Source of the DNA: Nitrospinaceae bacterium
GTDB lineage: Bacteria > UBA8248
DNA length: 52,214 bases
NCBI GenBank assembly: GCA_018669005.1
Contig: JABJAL010000112.1
Span: 1 to 52,214, forward strand
Reading direction: 5' to 3'
A program made the translations under genes and the position numbers. How positions within the stretch are numbered: position 1 is the stretch's first letter; each line of letters starts with the position of its first letter. The notes under the pieces are model-generated. The model had not been told where the DNA came from. It worked only from the letters and a program-made list of their open reading frames with translations, and did not search any database. Shown here one piece after another: positions 22,949-30,991 of the stretch.

Positions 22949-24271
22949 TTGCGAGAAGTGTTTGAACGAATTTCTGATCACCTCAACGGCCTCGTCCGAG
23001 GTCAAGAAATATGCACGTCTTTTTTTACTGCCGAAGATTCAGATTTTGTGCGTTTTAATAAGAATTCTGTTCGCCAGGCAGGTGCCGTTACGCAGATGTT
23101 TTTTCGAATTGACCTGATCTCTGGACTTCGTCATGCGCAAGCAAATGTTTCGCTGTCCGGGGAGTGGGATGACGACAGGGCCAACGTGGAAAATGTCGTG
23201 GAAGATTTGCGGGAAATGCTCCCTGAATTGCCCGAAGATCCTCATCTGGCTTACTCCACCGATGGAATATCAAGCGAAAAGAGCGGTGAAAATAATCTCC
23301 CAGCGCAAGGAAATGTTTTGAATGCCATTATAAATGCGGGTGAGGGTAGGGACCTCGTTGGTATTTATTCCTCGGGCGGAATTTATGCCGGATTTTCTAA
23401 TTCGATCGGGCAGCGCAATTGGTATTCAACATTTAATTTCAACTTCGACTGGACTTTTTATTTTGAGGGTGACAAGGCGGCAAAAAGTCATTATGCGGGT
23501 TCTCGTTGGGAGCCGGATGTTTTTTTTGAAAAAATTCAGGGGGCAGTAAGACATTTGGAAGTGCTCTCGCGCCCATCGGTGACTCTGCCACGCGGAAAAT
23601 TTTGTGTTTATCTCTCGCCATCGGCATTGTCTGAATTTATGTGGATGGTGTCGAGAAGTGGATTTGGGTTGCGGGGACGTAAAACGAAACAGAGTTCGCT
23701 GCAAAAGTTAATTGAAAATAATGATCGACTTCATCCCGAGATAAATTTGACAGAAAATACAGAGGATGGATTCGGCCCGGAGTTCCAAATGCAGGGTTTT
23801 ATCAAGCCGCCGAGGGTGCCGCTAATATTGTCCGGCGAGCCTGCTGATTGTCTGGTGTCTCCCCGATCAGAAAAAGAGTGGTCCACTTCGTCGAACGGGG
23901 CATCGGATCGCGAGATGCCGGAAGCGTTGGAGCTATCAGCTGGAGATATTCGGGCCTCTGAAGTATTGGAAAGGTTGGATGAGGGTATTTATATCGGTGA
24001 TTTATGGTATCTGAACTACTCGGATTTAACATCGTGCCGGATGACGGGCCTGACGCGGTTCGCTAGTTTCTGGGTGAAGGATGGTGAAATTCAGGCGCCA
24101 ATTAATGTTATGCGCTTTGATGAAACGCTCCAACGTGTGTTAGGAGAGAATTTGATCGGTCTGACGCGGGAGCGCGAAGTGTTCCTTAGCGCCGGCACCT
24201 ACAAAGCCCGCTCCACTTCCAGCAGCCGCATGCCAGGCGCTCTTGTAGAAGATTTTAACTTTACGATGTGA
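22949..24271 (+). CDS. TldE/PmbA-type protease subunit
   Basis: The 440-residue protein follows TldD with a 2-base gap and starts with TTG. It matches the TldE/PmbA subunit, which lacks the zinc motif and completes the peptide channel: an early DFVRFNKNSVRQAGAVTQ, the GIYSSGGIYAGFSNSIGQRN turn, LPRGKFCVYLSPSALSEF and a late YIGDLWYLNYSDLTSCRMTG. The pair would act on small peptides in the cytoplasm. No ribosomal peptide precursor is recognisable beside it. Confidence 0.82.
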   Translation: MREVFERISDHLNGLVRGQEICTSFFTAEDSDFVRFNKNSVRQAGAVTQMFFRIDLISGLRHAQANVSLSGEWDDDRANVENVVEDLREMLPELPEDPHLAYSTDGISSEKSGENNLPAQGNVLNAIINAGEGRDLVGIYSSGGIYAGFSNSIGQRNWYSTFNFNFDWTFYFEGDKAAKSHYAGSRWEPDVFFEKIQGAVRHLEVLSRPSVTLPRGKFCVYLSPSALSEFMWMVSRSGFGLRGRKTKQSSLQKLIENNDRLHPEINLTENTEDGFGPEFQMQGFIKPPRVPLILSGEPADCLVSPRSEKEWSTSSNGASDREMPEALELSAGDIRASEVLERLDEGIYIGDLWYLNYSDLTSCRMTGLTRFASFWVKDGEIQAPINVMRFDETLQRVLGENLIGLTREREVFLSAGTYKARSTSSSRMPGALVEDFNFTM

Positions 24272-24304
24272 ATTATGGTTGCAAGATTAAATAAACCACG
24301 AAGA

Positions 24305-25075
24305 TTATTTGCCGCTGAATTGTTTTCGAAGGCGTTCTTTTTGAGCCCGAGACATATTTTTGAACGCTTTAGATTTTTTTAGTTTCTGCTTGGTTGAACT
24401 GGACATTGTTTTTAGGGAGCGTAAATTCCCCCCAGTTACCAATCCACCCGAAGAGCCAAATTTGTCTTTTATCCCAAGATGCTTCATTCCGAAGGATTTG
24501 ATGTCATTTCGCATTACCGTCATGAAAATATATTCAATGAACGACGAGGGTCTTGCGGACATTAACAGGGATAGCCCCATAGCTGCGATGATACAAGCCG
24601 TGAAAGCCGCCCCTGCCTGGACGGTAGTTTTTCCTCGCTTTGAGAGGGCGTGATAGGAAAACCCATGAGAGGCTCTTTTTTTTCTTGTTCTCTTTTGGGT
24701 CGGATGATGACTAGTTGACGTTTGTTCGATACCTGCAAGTTGACCCGTTTCTGATGTAAAGTCAGATGCTGCTTTGTCTGTGAGTTGCAAGGAATATTCA
24801 TTATGTATCGAACAGTCATCGAATGATCCCATACATAGATCTGTTTGAATTTTTCGCGATACCGCAGTGTAGGGGACCGATACGCGTCGGAAATATTTGA
24901 ATTTCATCCGGCTTTGGGCAAAGCAGACGTTGCCTTTGGATGGCCTCTCGAAAGGTGTGCTTTGCCCTTTTCGAGAGCCCAGGAATGGGCAAGGTCGAGA
25001 TTGCGAAATGGAAGGCGAGGAAAGAGATGCTGCCCCCCCAGATGCTTCGGACAAAACAGCACTCGATTGATTCAT
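24305..25075 (-). CDS. Unrecognised membrane protein with an N-terminal cysteine motif and basic tail
   Basis: About residues 30-95 carry four cysteines in the order CPFLGSRKGQSTPFERPSKG, N-x-C, then DLCMGSFDDC. This C-P-F-L-G ... RPS-x-x-N-x-C ... C-x-G-x-F-x-x-C layout recurs in otherwise unrelated environmental proteins and may bind metal. A basic segment (TQKRTRKKRASH) and one membrane helix (about 160-180) follow. The C-terminus is strongly Lys/Arg-rich (TKQKLKKSKAFKNMSRAQKE) and could touch RNA or ribosomes. ATG 25075 is used; TTG 25093 is possible. It is convergent with the TldE gene (33 bases apart). No function can be assigned. Confidence 0.6.
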   Translation of the reverse strand: MNQSSAVLSEASGGAASLSSPSISQSRPCPFLGSRKGQSTPFERPSKGNVCFAQSRMKFKYFRRVSVPYTAVSRKIQTDLCMGSFDDCSIHNEYSLQLTDKAASDFTSETGQLAGIEQTSTSHHPTQKRTRKKRASHGFSYHALSKRGKTTVQAGAAFTACIIAAMGLSLLMSARPSSFIEYIFMTVMRNDIKSFGMKHLGIKDKFGSSGGLVTGGNLRSLKTMSSSTKQKLKKSKAFKNMSRAQKERLRKQFSGK

Positions 25076-25270
25076 TCCAGTAGGGCCAGACAAGATCGTG
25101 ATCTCCTCAGCTTACGATGGGGCTCAGGCCAGCCAGTGTATAGGCGACCCCTACCAACTTACCTCTAATATAGTATCAAGCTAGGCAGGATTCATTCAAT
25201 CGCTGAAAATAATTAAATTTGAAAGATGGGCTGCGATAAAGGAAAGTTGCTTTTAGCCCTCTCCTAGGAC

Positions 25271-26032
25271 CTATTGCCTGAAAAGATCGTCTTCTTTTTT
25301 TCGAAATAAACGGGAAGCAGAGTTCTCGCCGGGGTGATATGCGTAGCCACGTACGATGACGACGGGAATGCTTTCTGCTCCCTGTCCCATGATGATGCTG
25401 GTTGCTGCGGCAATTTCGTCAGCTTGGGCGACCTGTGTGATTTCAAGTCTTTGTCCCGAACGATCAAGTTCCCCGCGCATATCCACTAGCGGTTCGATTC
25501 CGGCACAGCCGATGGAAACACCGACTACACCGCTTCGAAAAGCGCGTCCCTGTGTATCCACTATCAGTACAGCCGGGGGGAAACCGATTTTCTTTTCCAG
25601 CTCCTTTCTCATTTTTCGAGCGGATGCGTCCGCGTCCTCGGGAAGAAGAAGGACTTGGTCTGCATCCCCTGCGAGATTGGAATGGTCAACACCACCATGG
25701 GCACATACGGCACCAGAGCGATGCTCGACAATCAAGGCTTTGTTAGAGGCGATTACAATTTCATTGGATTCACGCAAAACAACTTCGACAAGTCGCGCGT
25801 CCCTGCCGTCACGCTCGGCGATATGAGTAGCTTCTTCCGAGGGCTCGATTTCGGATAGGCGAACGTAACGTCCCTCGGCCTTGCTTACGATTTTTTGGGC
25901 AATCGCGAGAATGTCTCCCTTAAGGAAAGTTAGACCAGACTCGCCAATGGCGGAAAGGATAATTTCGGAGAGATTATCCTCGGCTCGCACTTCGGGGATA
26001 CCTGCCAGCGGTATAAGTTCGACTGAATTCAT
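25271..26032 (-). CDS. cofE: Coenzyme F420-0:L-glutamate ligase
   Basis: The 253-residue protein adds glutamates to F420-0 with GTP in the last steps of F420 synthesis. It shows the CofE pattern: IPLAGIPEVRAEDNLSEII, FLKGDILAIAQKIVSKAEGR, AVCAHGGVDHSNLAGDADQV and LIVDTQGRAFRSGVVGVSIG with GCAG. It stands alone, unlike actinobacterial FbiB where it is fused to a nitroreductase. ATG 26032 overlaps the cofC stop as ATGA, so I prefer it to the longer frame from 26056. It is the last gene of the F420 operon. Confidence 0.93.
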   Translation of the reverse strand: MNSVELIPLAGIPEVRAEDNLSEIILSAIGESGLTFLKGDILAIAQKIVSKAEGRYVRLSEIEPSEEATHIAERDGRDARLVEVVLRESNEIVIASNKALIVEHRSGAVCAHGGVDHSNLAGDADQVLLLPEDADASARKMRKELEKKIGFPPAVLIVDTQGRAFRSGVVGVSIGCAGIEPLVDMRGELDRSGQRLEITQVAQADEIAAATSIIMGQGAESIPVVIVRGYAYHPGENSASRLFRKKEDDLFRQ

Positions 26033-26682
26033 GCGTGACTGATCGCCGACAGCCATTCCGGAACCTCGATGCCTCTTTCTGCGAGGAGGACTAGGTCTGA
26101 GGCCGTATCGATGTCGAAATAAAATCCTGGATTTTCAAATAAGACAGGTTGGATAGAGTTGTCGATGGCTGCTGAACGATGTCGGGCGAAACTGTTTGGC
26201 CCAAAAACGAAGGGCATTTCACCGGGCGGGCGAAGCAGAAGGCCATTTGTCCCGCCGTCGGGAGAGGGCGTAATCACTGAACATCCGCCGGGGTTGGTAT
26301 TTCTAGTCGCCAGGTCGAGTATCGCCTCAATATCCGAGGGTGCGAGAGCGGGAAGATCGGCGGGAATGACCAAAATCATCTCCGCATTCTTTTCGACCGC
26401 CCATTTCCTTCCCGCTTCCAGGTCGGCATTCAGATCAATTCCTGGACACTTATGAGCCACGGCGCCTTTTGATTCCGCGAGAGAGAGCGCTAAGTCCCCG
26501 TCACTTAAAACGGAGATGGTGTCGATGCCCGAGGCCGCTGCGGCAGCATCCAGAACGCGCTCAAACATCCATTTCCCAAGCTCGCATCGTGCATCGTCGT
26601 TCAGGGTGCCAGCCAGACGTGATTTCCCTGTTCTGAAATCTCTCGCCGGCACAAGCGCGATGCATGAATGTTGAGAGTCCAT
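26029..26682 (-). CDS. cofC: Phospholactate/PEP guanylyltransferase (CofC/FbiD)
   Basis: The 217-residue nucleotidyltransferase activates 2-phospho-L-lactate or phosphoenolpyruvate with GTP for F420 assembly. Family marks are IALVPARDFRTGKSRLAGTL, VIPADLPALAPSDIEAIL, SPDGGTNGLLLRPPG, FGPNSFARH and FDIDTASDL. It overlaps cofE by four bases and lies 47 bases after cofD. The sequence alone does not decide between lactate and PEP as acceptor, but the nitroreductase in this operon favours the PEP (dehydro-F420) route. Confidence 0.92.
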   Translation of the reverse strand: MDSQHSCIALVPARDFRTGKSRLAGTLNDDARCELGKWMFERVLDAAAAASGIDTISVLSDGDLALSLAESKGAVAHKCPGIDLNADLEAGRKWAVEKNAEMILVIPADLPALAPSDIEAILDLATRNTNPGGCSVITPSPDGGTNGLLLRPPGEMPFVFGPNSFARHRSAAIDNSIQPVLFENPGFYFDIDTASDLVLLAERGIEVPEWLSAISHA

Positions 26683-26729
26683 CAGGCGACCTTTCGACTC
26701 AAGTGAGAATGTTGGAATCTATCATACCA

Positions 26730-27698
26730 TCAGTTGGTTGGGGGAGGGTCGCGAAATTTGTCGGCGAAATCCAAAACAACTCGGGCCAGGGTAGTCTTAG
26801 ATGAAGTGTCGGTCATCACGCTCTGCGCGGTCATCGCGGCAATGCCCCTCTCCTCGAAGGACGGCATTAGATGGGTGTCTTTGTCGTCAAAAATATATCC
26901 ATCCAAGTATTCTCGCATGATTTCTGCCACACCAAGCGCCGATACCTCATGTCCCAGACTATTGAGCATATCGGCGGCCGGGCCCCTCAGAGCCGCACCA
27001 CCAATGATAGGGCTGACCCCCACTCTGGGGATTCCTGGTAGATTCTGTAATTTTTCGCTGATATCTTTTATCGCCAGAATCGGACCCAGGCTGACCATTG
27101 GGTTCGAGGGGCAATATACGATGGTTCTCGCCGCGCCAATGGCTTCAAGTACTTCGGGTGTTGCTCTTGCCTCGTCCGCTCCCTGGAAACGGACGCCTGT
27201 GACTTTTGGTCGTGTTCCGCGGGCGACGAAATAATCTTGAAATTCAAGTTCTCCCTCGGGGGTTTGGACGCGTGTGGCAACTGGAGAATCAGTCATCGGA
27301 AGCACACGAGATTTTATGTCCAGAGCGGCACATAGCTCGGCTGTCACCACCGTAAGACGGGTTCCCTCGGAGAGTCGTTGGGTTCGCCTTATGTGCGTGG
27401 CCATGTCCTTATCGCCCAGCCTAAACCAGGTAGGGCCGCCGTAGAGGCCAAGCAAATCTAGCGCCCCGTAGGTATCACCCTTGATTCCCCAACCCTGCGA
27501 GGGGTCGGATAACCCCGCGAGGTTGTACATCACCGTATCGAGGTCGGGGGAGATATGAAGCCCGTGGAGAGTCAGATCGTCGGCCGTGTTGACGATGACT
27601 GTCAGGGCGCCCGATGGAAGTGCCTTAGCGAGTCCAACGGCGAGTTTCGCTCCGCCCACCCCTCCAGCGAGCGCGACAACGGGACCCTCAGCGCTCAT
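26730..27698 (-). CDS. cofD: 2-phospho-L-lactate / PEP transferase (CofD/FbiA)
   Basis: The 322-residue protein joins the activated phospholactate or PEP unit to FO to make (dehydro-)F420-0. It has VVALAGGVGGAKLAVGLAKA, IVNTADDLTLHGLHISPDLD, WGIKGDTYGALDLLG, WFRLGDKDMATHIRRTQRLS and YCPSNPMVSLGPILAIKD, all typical of CofD. The frame is open 29 codons further upstream, but ATG 27698 overlaps the preceding nitroreductase stop as ATGA and starts right before the nucleotide-binding GGVGGAK, so it is preferred. Confidence 0.93.
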   Translation of the reverse strand: MSAEGPVVALAGGVGGAKLAVGLAKALPSGALTVIVNTADDLTLHGLHISPDLDTVMYNLAGLSDPSQGWGIKGDTYGALDLLGLYGGPTWFRLGDKDMATHIRRTQRLSEGTRLTVVTAELCAALDIKSRVLPMTDSPVATRVQTPEGELEFQDYFVARGTRPKVTGVRFQGADEARATPEVLEAIGAARTIVYCPSNPMVSLGPILAIKDISEKLQNLPGIPRVGVSPIIGGAALRGPAADMLNSLGHEVSALGVAEIMREYLDGYIFDDKDTHLMPSFEERGIAAMTAQSVMTDTSSKTTLARVVLDFADKFRDPPPTN

Positions 27699-28324
27699 CG
27701 GGTGATGATCTCGGGGCTGGATGTTTTTTTCGGAGGTGGCGGCGCGGCGGGGTGGCCCACGAGAATTAGTGCGCGTGGTACCCAATCGGCAGGAAGCGCT
27801 AGCGCATCACGGGCGGTCTCGGGGCAAAACAGTGGGGCGCACCGCCAAACCGAAGCCATGCCCTCCGCCGTGAGAGCAAGCATCAGGCTCTGCAGGGCCG
27901 CGCCGAGGCTATGCTCGGCCATCATGTTCTCTCTCTCTTGTTTTTCGGAATCGTCATAGGTGTCGAGTGCATCGAAGGAAAGCGCCGTGAGTATAAGGGC
28001 GGGCGCTCCGCTAAGAAGTTGGATGCTTCCTTTATGCCTGCGCATACGCTCTTCAATGGGCACGCCTTCTTTTTCCATGTCGCTGAGGAAATTTCGTCCC
28101 ATCTCTTCTGCGAGTTTTTTCCTCGATGATTCTGAGGATAGTACACAAAATCGCCATGGCGCGGTTCCGTGCGGGCTGGGGGCGAGTGTCGCCGCCGTGA
28201 TGGCGCGCTTTATAATTTCCGGATCGACGGGTTCGTCGGTGAAATGCCTGATGGAACGGCGCCCTCTCAGGGCATCTCCCAGCGAGATGGATTCGATTGA
28301 GGTTTTGGAAAGGATTTCGTTCAT
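27695..28324 (-). CDS. Nitroreductase-family FMN enzyme, likely dehydro-F420-0 reductase
   Basis: The 209-residue protein fits the FMN nitroreductase fold: LRGRRSIRHFTDEPVDPEII, ATLAPSPHGTAPWRFCVLSS, then SLGAALQSLMLALTAEGMAS and PRALILVGHPAAP. It resembles the C-terminal nitroreductase domain of actinobacterial FbiB, which reduces dehydro-F420-0 to F420-0. Its place between cofD and an FrhB-like gene in an F420 operon, with ATGA overlaps on both sides, supports that job. The enzymatic role is inferred; FMN binding is expected from the family. The Pro-rich end is short. Confidence 0.82.
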   Translation of the reverse strand: MNEILSKTSIESISLGDALRGRRSIRHFTDEPVDPEIIKRAITAATLAPSPHGTAPWRFCVLSSESSRKKLAEEMGRNFLSDMEKEGVPIEERMRRHKGSIQLLSGAPALILTALSFDALDTYDDSEKQERENMMAEHSLGAALQSLMLALTAEGMASVWRCAPLFCPETARDALALPADWVPRALILVGHPAAPPPPKKTSSPEIITR

Positions 28325-29766
28325 TTAGAGTTGTCGCCTATCGACCATCCTGGTGACGCTCCCCCTTGATTTGGTGTCGGCGGCGGCGGGAGTTTTCGCT
28401 TCTCGTTGGGTGTTGGGTCGCCAGGGTCACCAGGAATGGGATTTCCAGCCATGAAACCCGAGACCTCTCCTGGCTGTTCTTCATCCTGGTATGCGGCGGC
28501 TATGCACGCATCTAGCTCCTCGGTGGCTTTGCCGCTATCGGCCATGACAGATGATGTATGATCGGCCTCCTCTCCGGGATTGTATTGAGCTAGCCCGGAA
28601 GTGGTTCCGCTTCTTGAGCCGAGCTCTGGAATCCGGTTGCGTTGCCGACGTGCCAGTATCTGGAGGATGTTCCAGGCCCTTTTGTTTTCCTGTATGGGAG
28701 CCGTTTCCACAAGGGCGTCTTTTTCAAATTCGCGCCATATGTCCTCTCCTTTTTTCGTGCGCAGGACAATGATTGTCCAGCCGCGCGTTCCCACTCCACC
28801 GCAGGCGATATCAGCCAACTCGGCTGAAAAATCGCCGCAGTGTCGGCACTCGGGCCGCTGGTAGTTCTCCATTGCCTCCGCAAGAGGAAGTGTCGCTACA
28901 TCCCCGTCTTTTTTATAGATGAGTACTTCGCCCTTTACGTTGAATTTGGTGACGTCTCTAAGCGGGATGCCCATTTCCTTTTCAATTTTTTCTGTCATCA
29001 GTTCGGGGGTGAATACTTCGGTGCAAAACAGCCCGACACTAAAAGCCACCCTTTCTTGAAATCCGCGAAGGAAGCTCCGCTGTTTTTCAATATGCTGTGG
29101 GCGTTTTTTATGGCTCAGAAGAAACGAGGGATCGATCAATTCCATCTTTCGAAGAGGCGTGATCTGGCAAGGAACTCCGATGAAAGCAACTTTTTTCAGA
29201 TCTTTTTCCTTGGCTTCCTCCAGCGCGAGGTCGTTTGGGCAGTAGGTGTACCAGCTTCCTGCGCTATTCAGGATGCCTTCCTCTGTGGTGGCAAGCTTCG
29301 GGCTTGGAAAACAGGGAGGGTCATCCTCTCCGACCGCCGATACTATGGCGCCATCGATACGACCTTCTCTGAGCGCCCAGGACAGCAACGCGGTGACAAT
29401 CCCACCGTCCTGGGCACGAGCCATGATTTCATCCCGATTGGTGCGGGCTACGAAAACTCTCCGATAGACGCCGAAGATGCCCTCATAAGGCCGGTCGTCC
29501 TGGAATACGGTGTCCCGAAGGTGAATTTCCCGAGGCCAGAGGCGCGGGCAGGCCGAAGCGCATACATCGCAACCCACACCCTCACTGATACCGCAGTAGT
29601 CGAAAGCAGCACTCGCCTTAGCCGTTTGTTTCGGATATCCGTCGATGTATTCAATGATATTGTGGGGGCAAACTAAAACGCAGCTTCCGCACTGGCAGCA
29701 GCTTCCCGCATCCACCACATCGTTCATCATGTCCTTGAACAACGGATGATAAAGAGAATCGCTCAA
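28321..29766 (-). CDS. FrhB-like F420 hydrogenase/dehydrogenase beta-subunit family protein
   Basis: The 481-residue iron-sulfur flavoprotein has an N-terminal ferredoxin-like region with CCQCGSCVLVCPHN and a second cysteine set, CDVCASACPRLWP. The FrhB-type catalytic domain follows, with ARAQDGGIVTALLSWALREG, KVAFIGVPCQITPLRKMELI, FSVGLFCTEVFTPELM and CRHCGDFSAELADIACGGVG. FrhB proteins carry FAD and pass electrons between F420 and partners. The last 75 or so residues are a Pro/Gly-rich, probably disordered tail. TTG 29766 has AAGGA upstream and avoids overlap with cofH. The family is not a known step of F420 synthesis, so its place inside the operon is notable. Confidence 0.86.
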   Translation of the reverse strand: MSDSLYHPLFKDMMNDVVDAGSCCQCGSCVLVCPHNIIEYIDGYPKQTAKASAAFDYCGISEGVGCDVCASACPRLWPREIHLRDTVFQDDRPYEGIFGVYRRVFVARTNRDEIMARAQDGGIVTALLSWALREGRIDGAIVSAVGEDDPPCFPSPKLATTEEGILNSAGSWYTYCPNDLALEEAKEKDLKKVAFIGVPCQITPLRKMELIDPSFLLSHKKRPQHIEKQRSFLRGFQERVAFSVGLFCTEVFTPELMTEKIEKEMGIPLRDVTKFNVKGEVLIYKKDGDVATLPLAEAMENYQRPECRHCGDFSAELADIACGGVGTRGWTIIVLRTKKGEDIWREFEKDALVETAPIQENKRAWNILQILARRQRNRIPELGSRSGTTSGLAQYNPGEEADHTSSVMADSGKATEELDACIAAAYQDEEQPGEVSGFMAGNPIPGDPGDPTPNEKRKLPPPPTPNQGGASPGWSIGDNSK

Positions 29767-29785
29767 TTCATTTTCCTTGGAAGGT

Positions 29786-30991
29786 TTACAGGGAGATGAG
29801 TTTTTCGCCGCCCGTGGACTTTTCCCCAAGCATTTCGTCGTCTCCTGGGCGAGGGGGGCGGTAGCGCGGATCGTCCTCGGGAATTCTCTCATAGGTCGTC
29901 GAGCGTTGAACGGGTGTCCGTCCTGCAGTGGCGATGGCTTCTCGGAATTGGCCGACAGTCAGGGCCTGTCCGTACTCCCCACCAGATTCTCGCGTGATGT
30001 TCTCTTCGAGCAATGTGCCGCCCATGTCATTAACGCCCAGCGAGAGAGCTTGTTTGGCCGCGCCGATTCCGATTTTGGGCCAGGCTACCTGGATGTTTTT
30101 GATGGAATCTTTGAGGAAAAGCCGCGCGACAGCATGAATACGGAAAATGTAGTCAAGGTCAGCAACTTTGTTGATGCCAAACTCGGGGCCCATTGTATTG
30201 TCGTAGGGTATGAAGGGCAGAGGCACGAATTCAGTGAAGCGGCCCTTCTCTTCGTCGTCTGTCTCTGCCTGTATGCTGCGAAGGATTCCCATGTGTTCGG
30301 CCACATCGGCGGCAGATTCGATATGCCCGTACATGATGGTGGATGTAGTCGGGATGCCAACCGAATGGGCTGCCCGAATTATTTCGCACCAGCGCTCAAC
30401 AGGAATACGTCTCGGGCTGATCATGCTTTTTACGCGCTCGACGAGGATTTCTGCGGCGGTACCGGGTATCGAGCCCAGGCCCGCCTCCTTTAGCCTTTTT
30501 AAAATCACTTCTAGGGGAAGACGGGTCTTTCTCTGGATGTGATCGATTTCGGCAGGCGAGTAGGCGTGCATATGAACACCGGGGATTTCCTCTTGCGCCA
30601 AGCGCAATACCTCTTCGTAGCGGTCGAGAGAGATGGCTGGATTCAGGCCACCCTGCATACAAATTTCGGTCACCCCGAAATCGCGTGCGCGCGCAAATTT
30701 TTCTCGCAGCACATCGTCGTCGTGTGTGTAGGCGTCCGGGTCATTTGGTCGACGATAGAAACCGCAGTATTTGCAGTCGGTATAACAAACGTTCGTGAAG
30801 TTGACGTTAGCGTTGACAATGTAAGTTACTTCATCACCAACAGCGGCCTTTCTTTCGACATCTGCGAGATGATTGATCCGCTCGTTGGTGCCGGAGGAGG
30901 TTTCCTCGATTAGGGCACTGGCGCTCGAAATCGAAAGCGCCTCCCCGGCTTCGAAGGCGTCAAGAATTTCTAAACTCGTAGGCGAGATCAT
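29786..30991 (-). CDS. cofH: FO synthase subunit 2 (radical SAM)
   Basis: The 401-residue radical SAM enzyme joins tyrosine-derived hydroxybenzyl and diaminouracil as the first half of FO formation. The cluster motif is CYTDCKYCGFYRRP (about residues 69-76), followed by EICMQGGLNPAISLDRYEEV, HAYSPAEIDHIQRKT, RLKEAGLGSIPGTAAEIL and TSTIMYGHIESAADVAEH. These are CofH rather than MqnC or MqnE marks, given the cofG partner. Its start overlaps the cofG stop by four bases (ATGA). Confidence 0.92.
   Translation of the reverse strand: MISPTSLEILDAFEAGEALSISSASALIEETSSGTNERINHLADVERKAAVGDEVTYIVNANVNFTNVCYTDCKYCGFYRRPNDPDAYTHDDDVLREKFARARDFGVTEICMQGGLNPAISLDRYEEVLRLAQEEIPGVHMHAYSPAEIDHIQRKTRLPLEVILKRLKEAGLGSIPGTAAEILVERVKSMISPRRIPVERWCEIIRAAHSVGIPTTSTIMYGHIESAADVAEHMGILRSIQAETDDEEKGRFTEFVPLPFIPYDNTMGPEFGINKVADLDYIFRIHAVARLFLKDSIKNIQVAWPKIGIGAAKQALSLGVNDMGGTLLEENITRESGGEYGQALTVGQFREAIATAGRTPVQRSTTYERIPEDDPRYRPPRPGDDEMLGEKSTGGEKLISL

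Noticed and set aside
28840-29676. 278-codon plus-strand frame opposite the FrhB-like gene
   Set aside because: The minus strand has iron-sulfur and FrhB motifs; the plus frame shows no domain features.
29777-30493. 238-codon plus-strand frame opposite cofH
   Set aside because: The cofH frame carries the radical SAM motif and ATGA coupling; the plus frame is a shadow.
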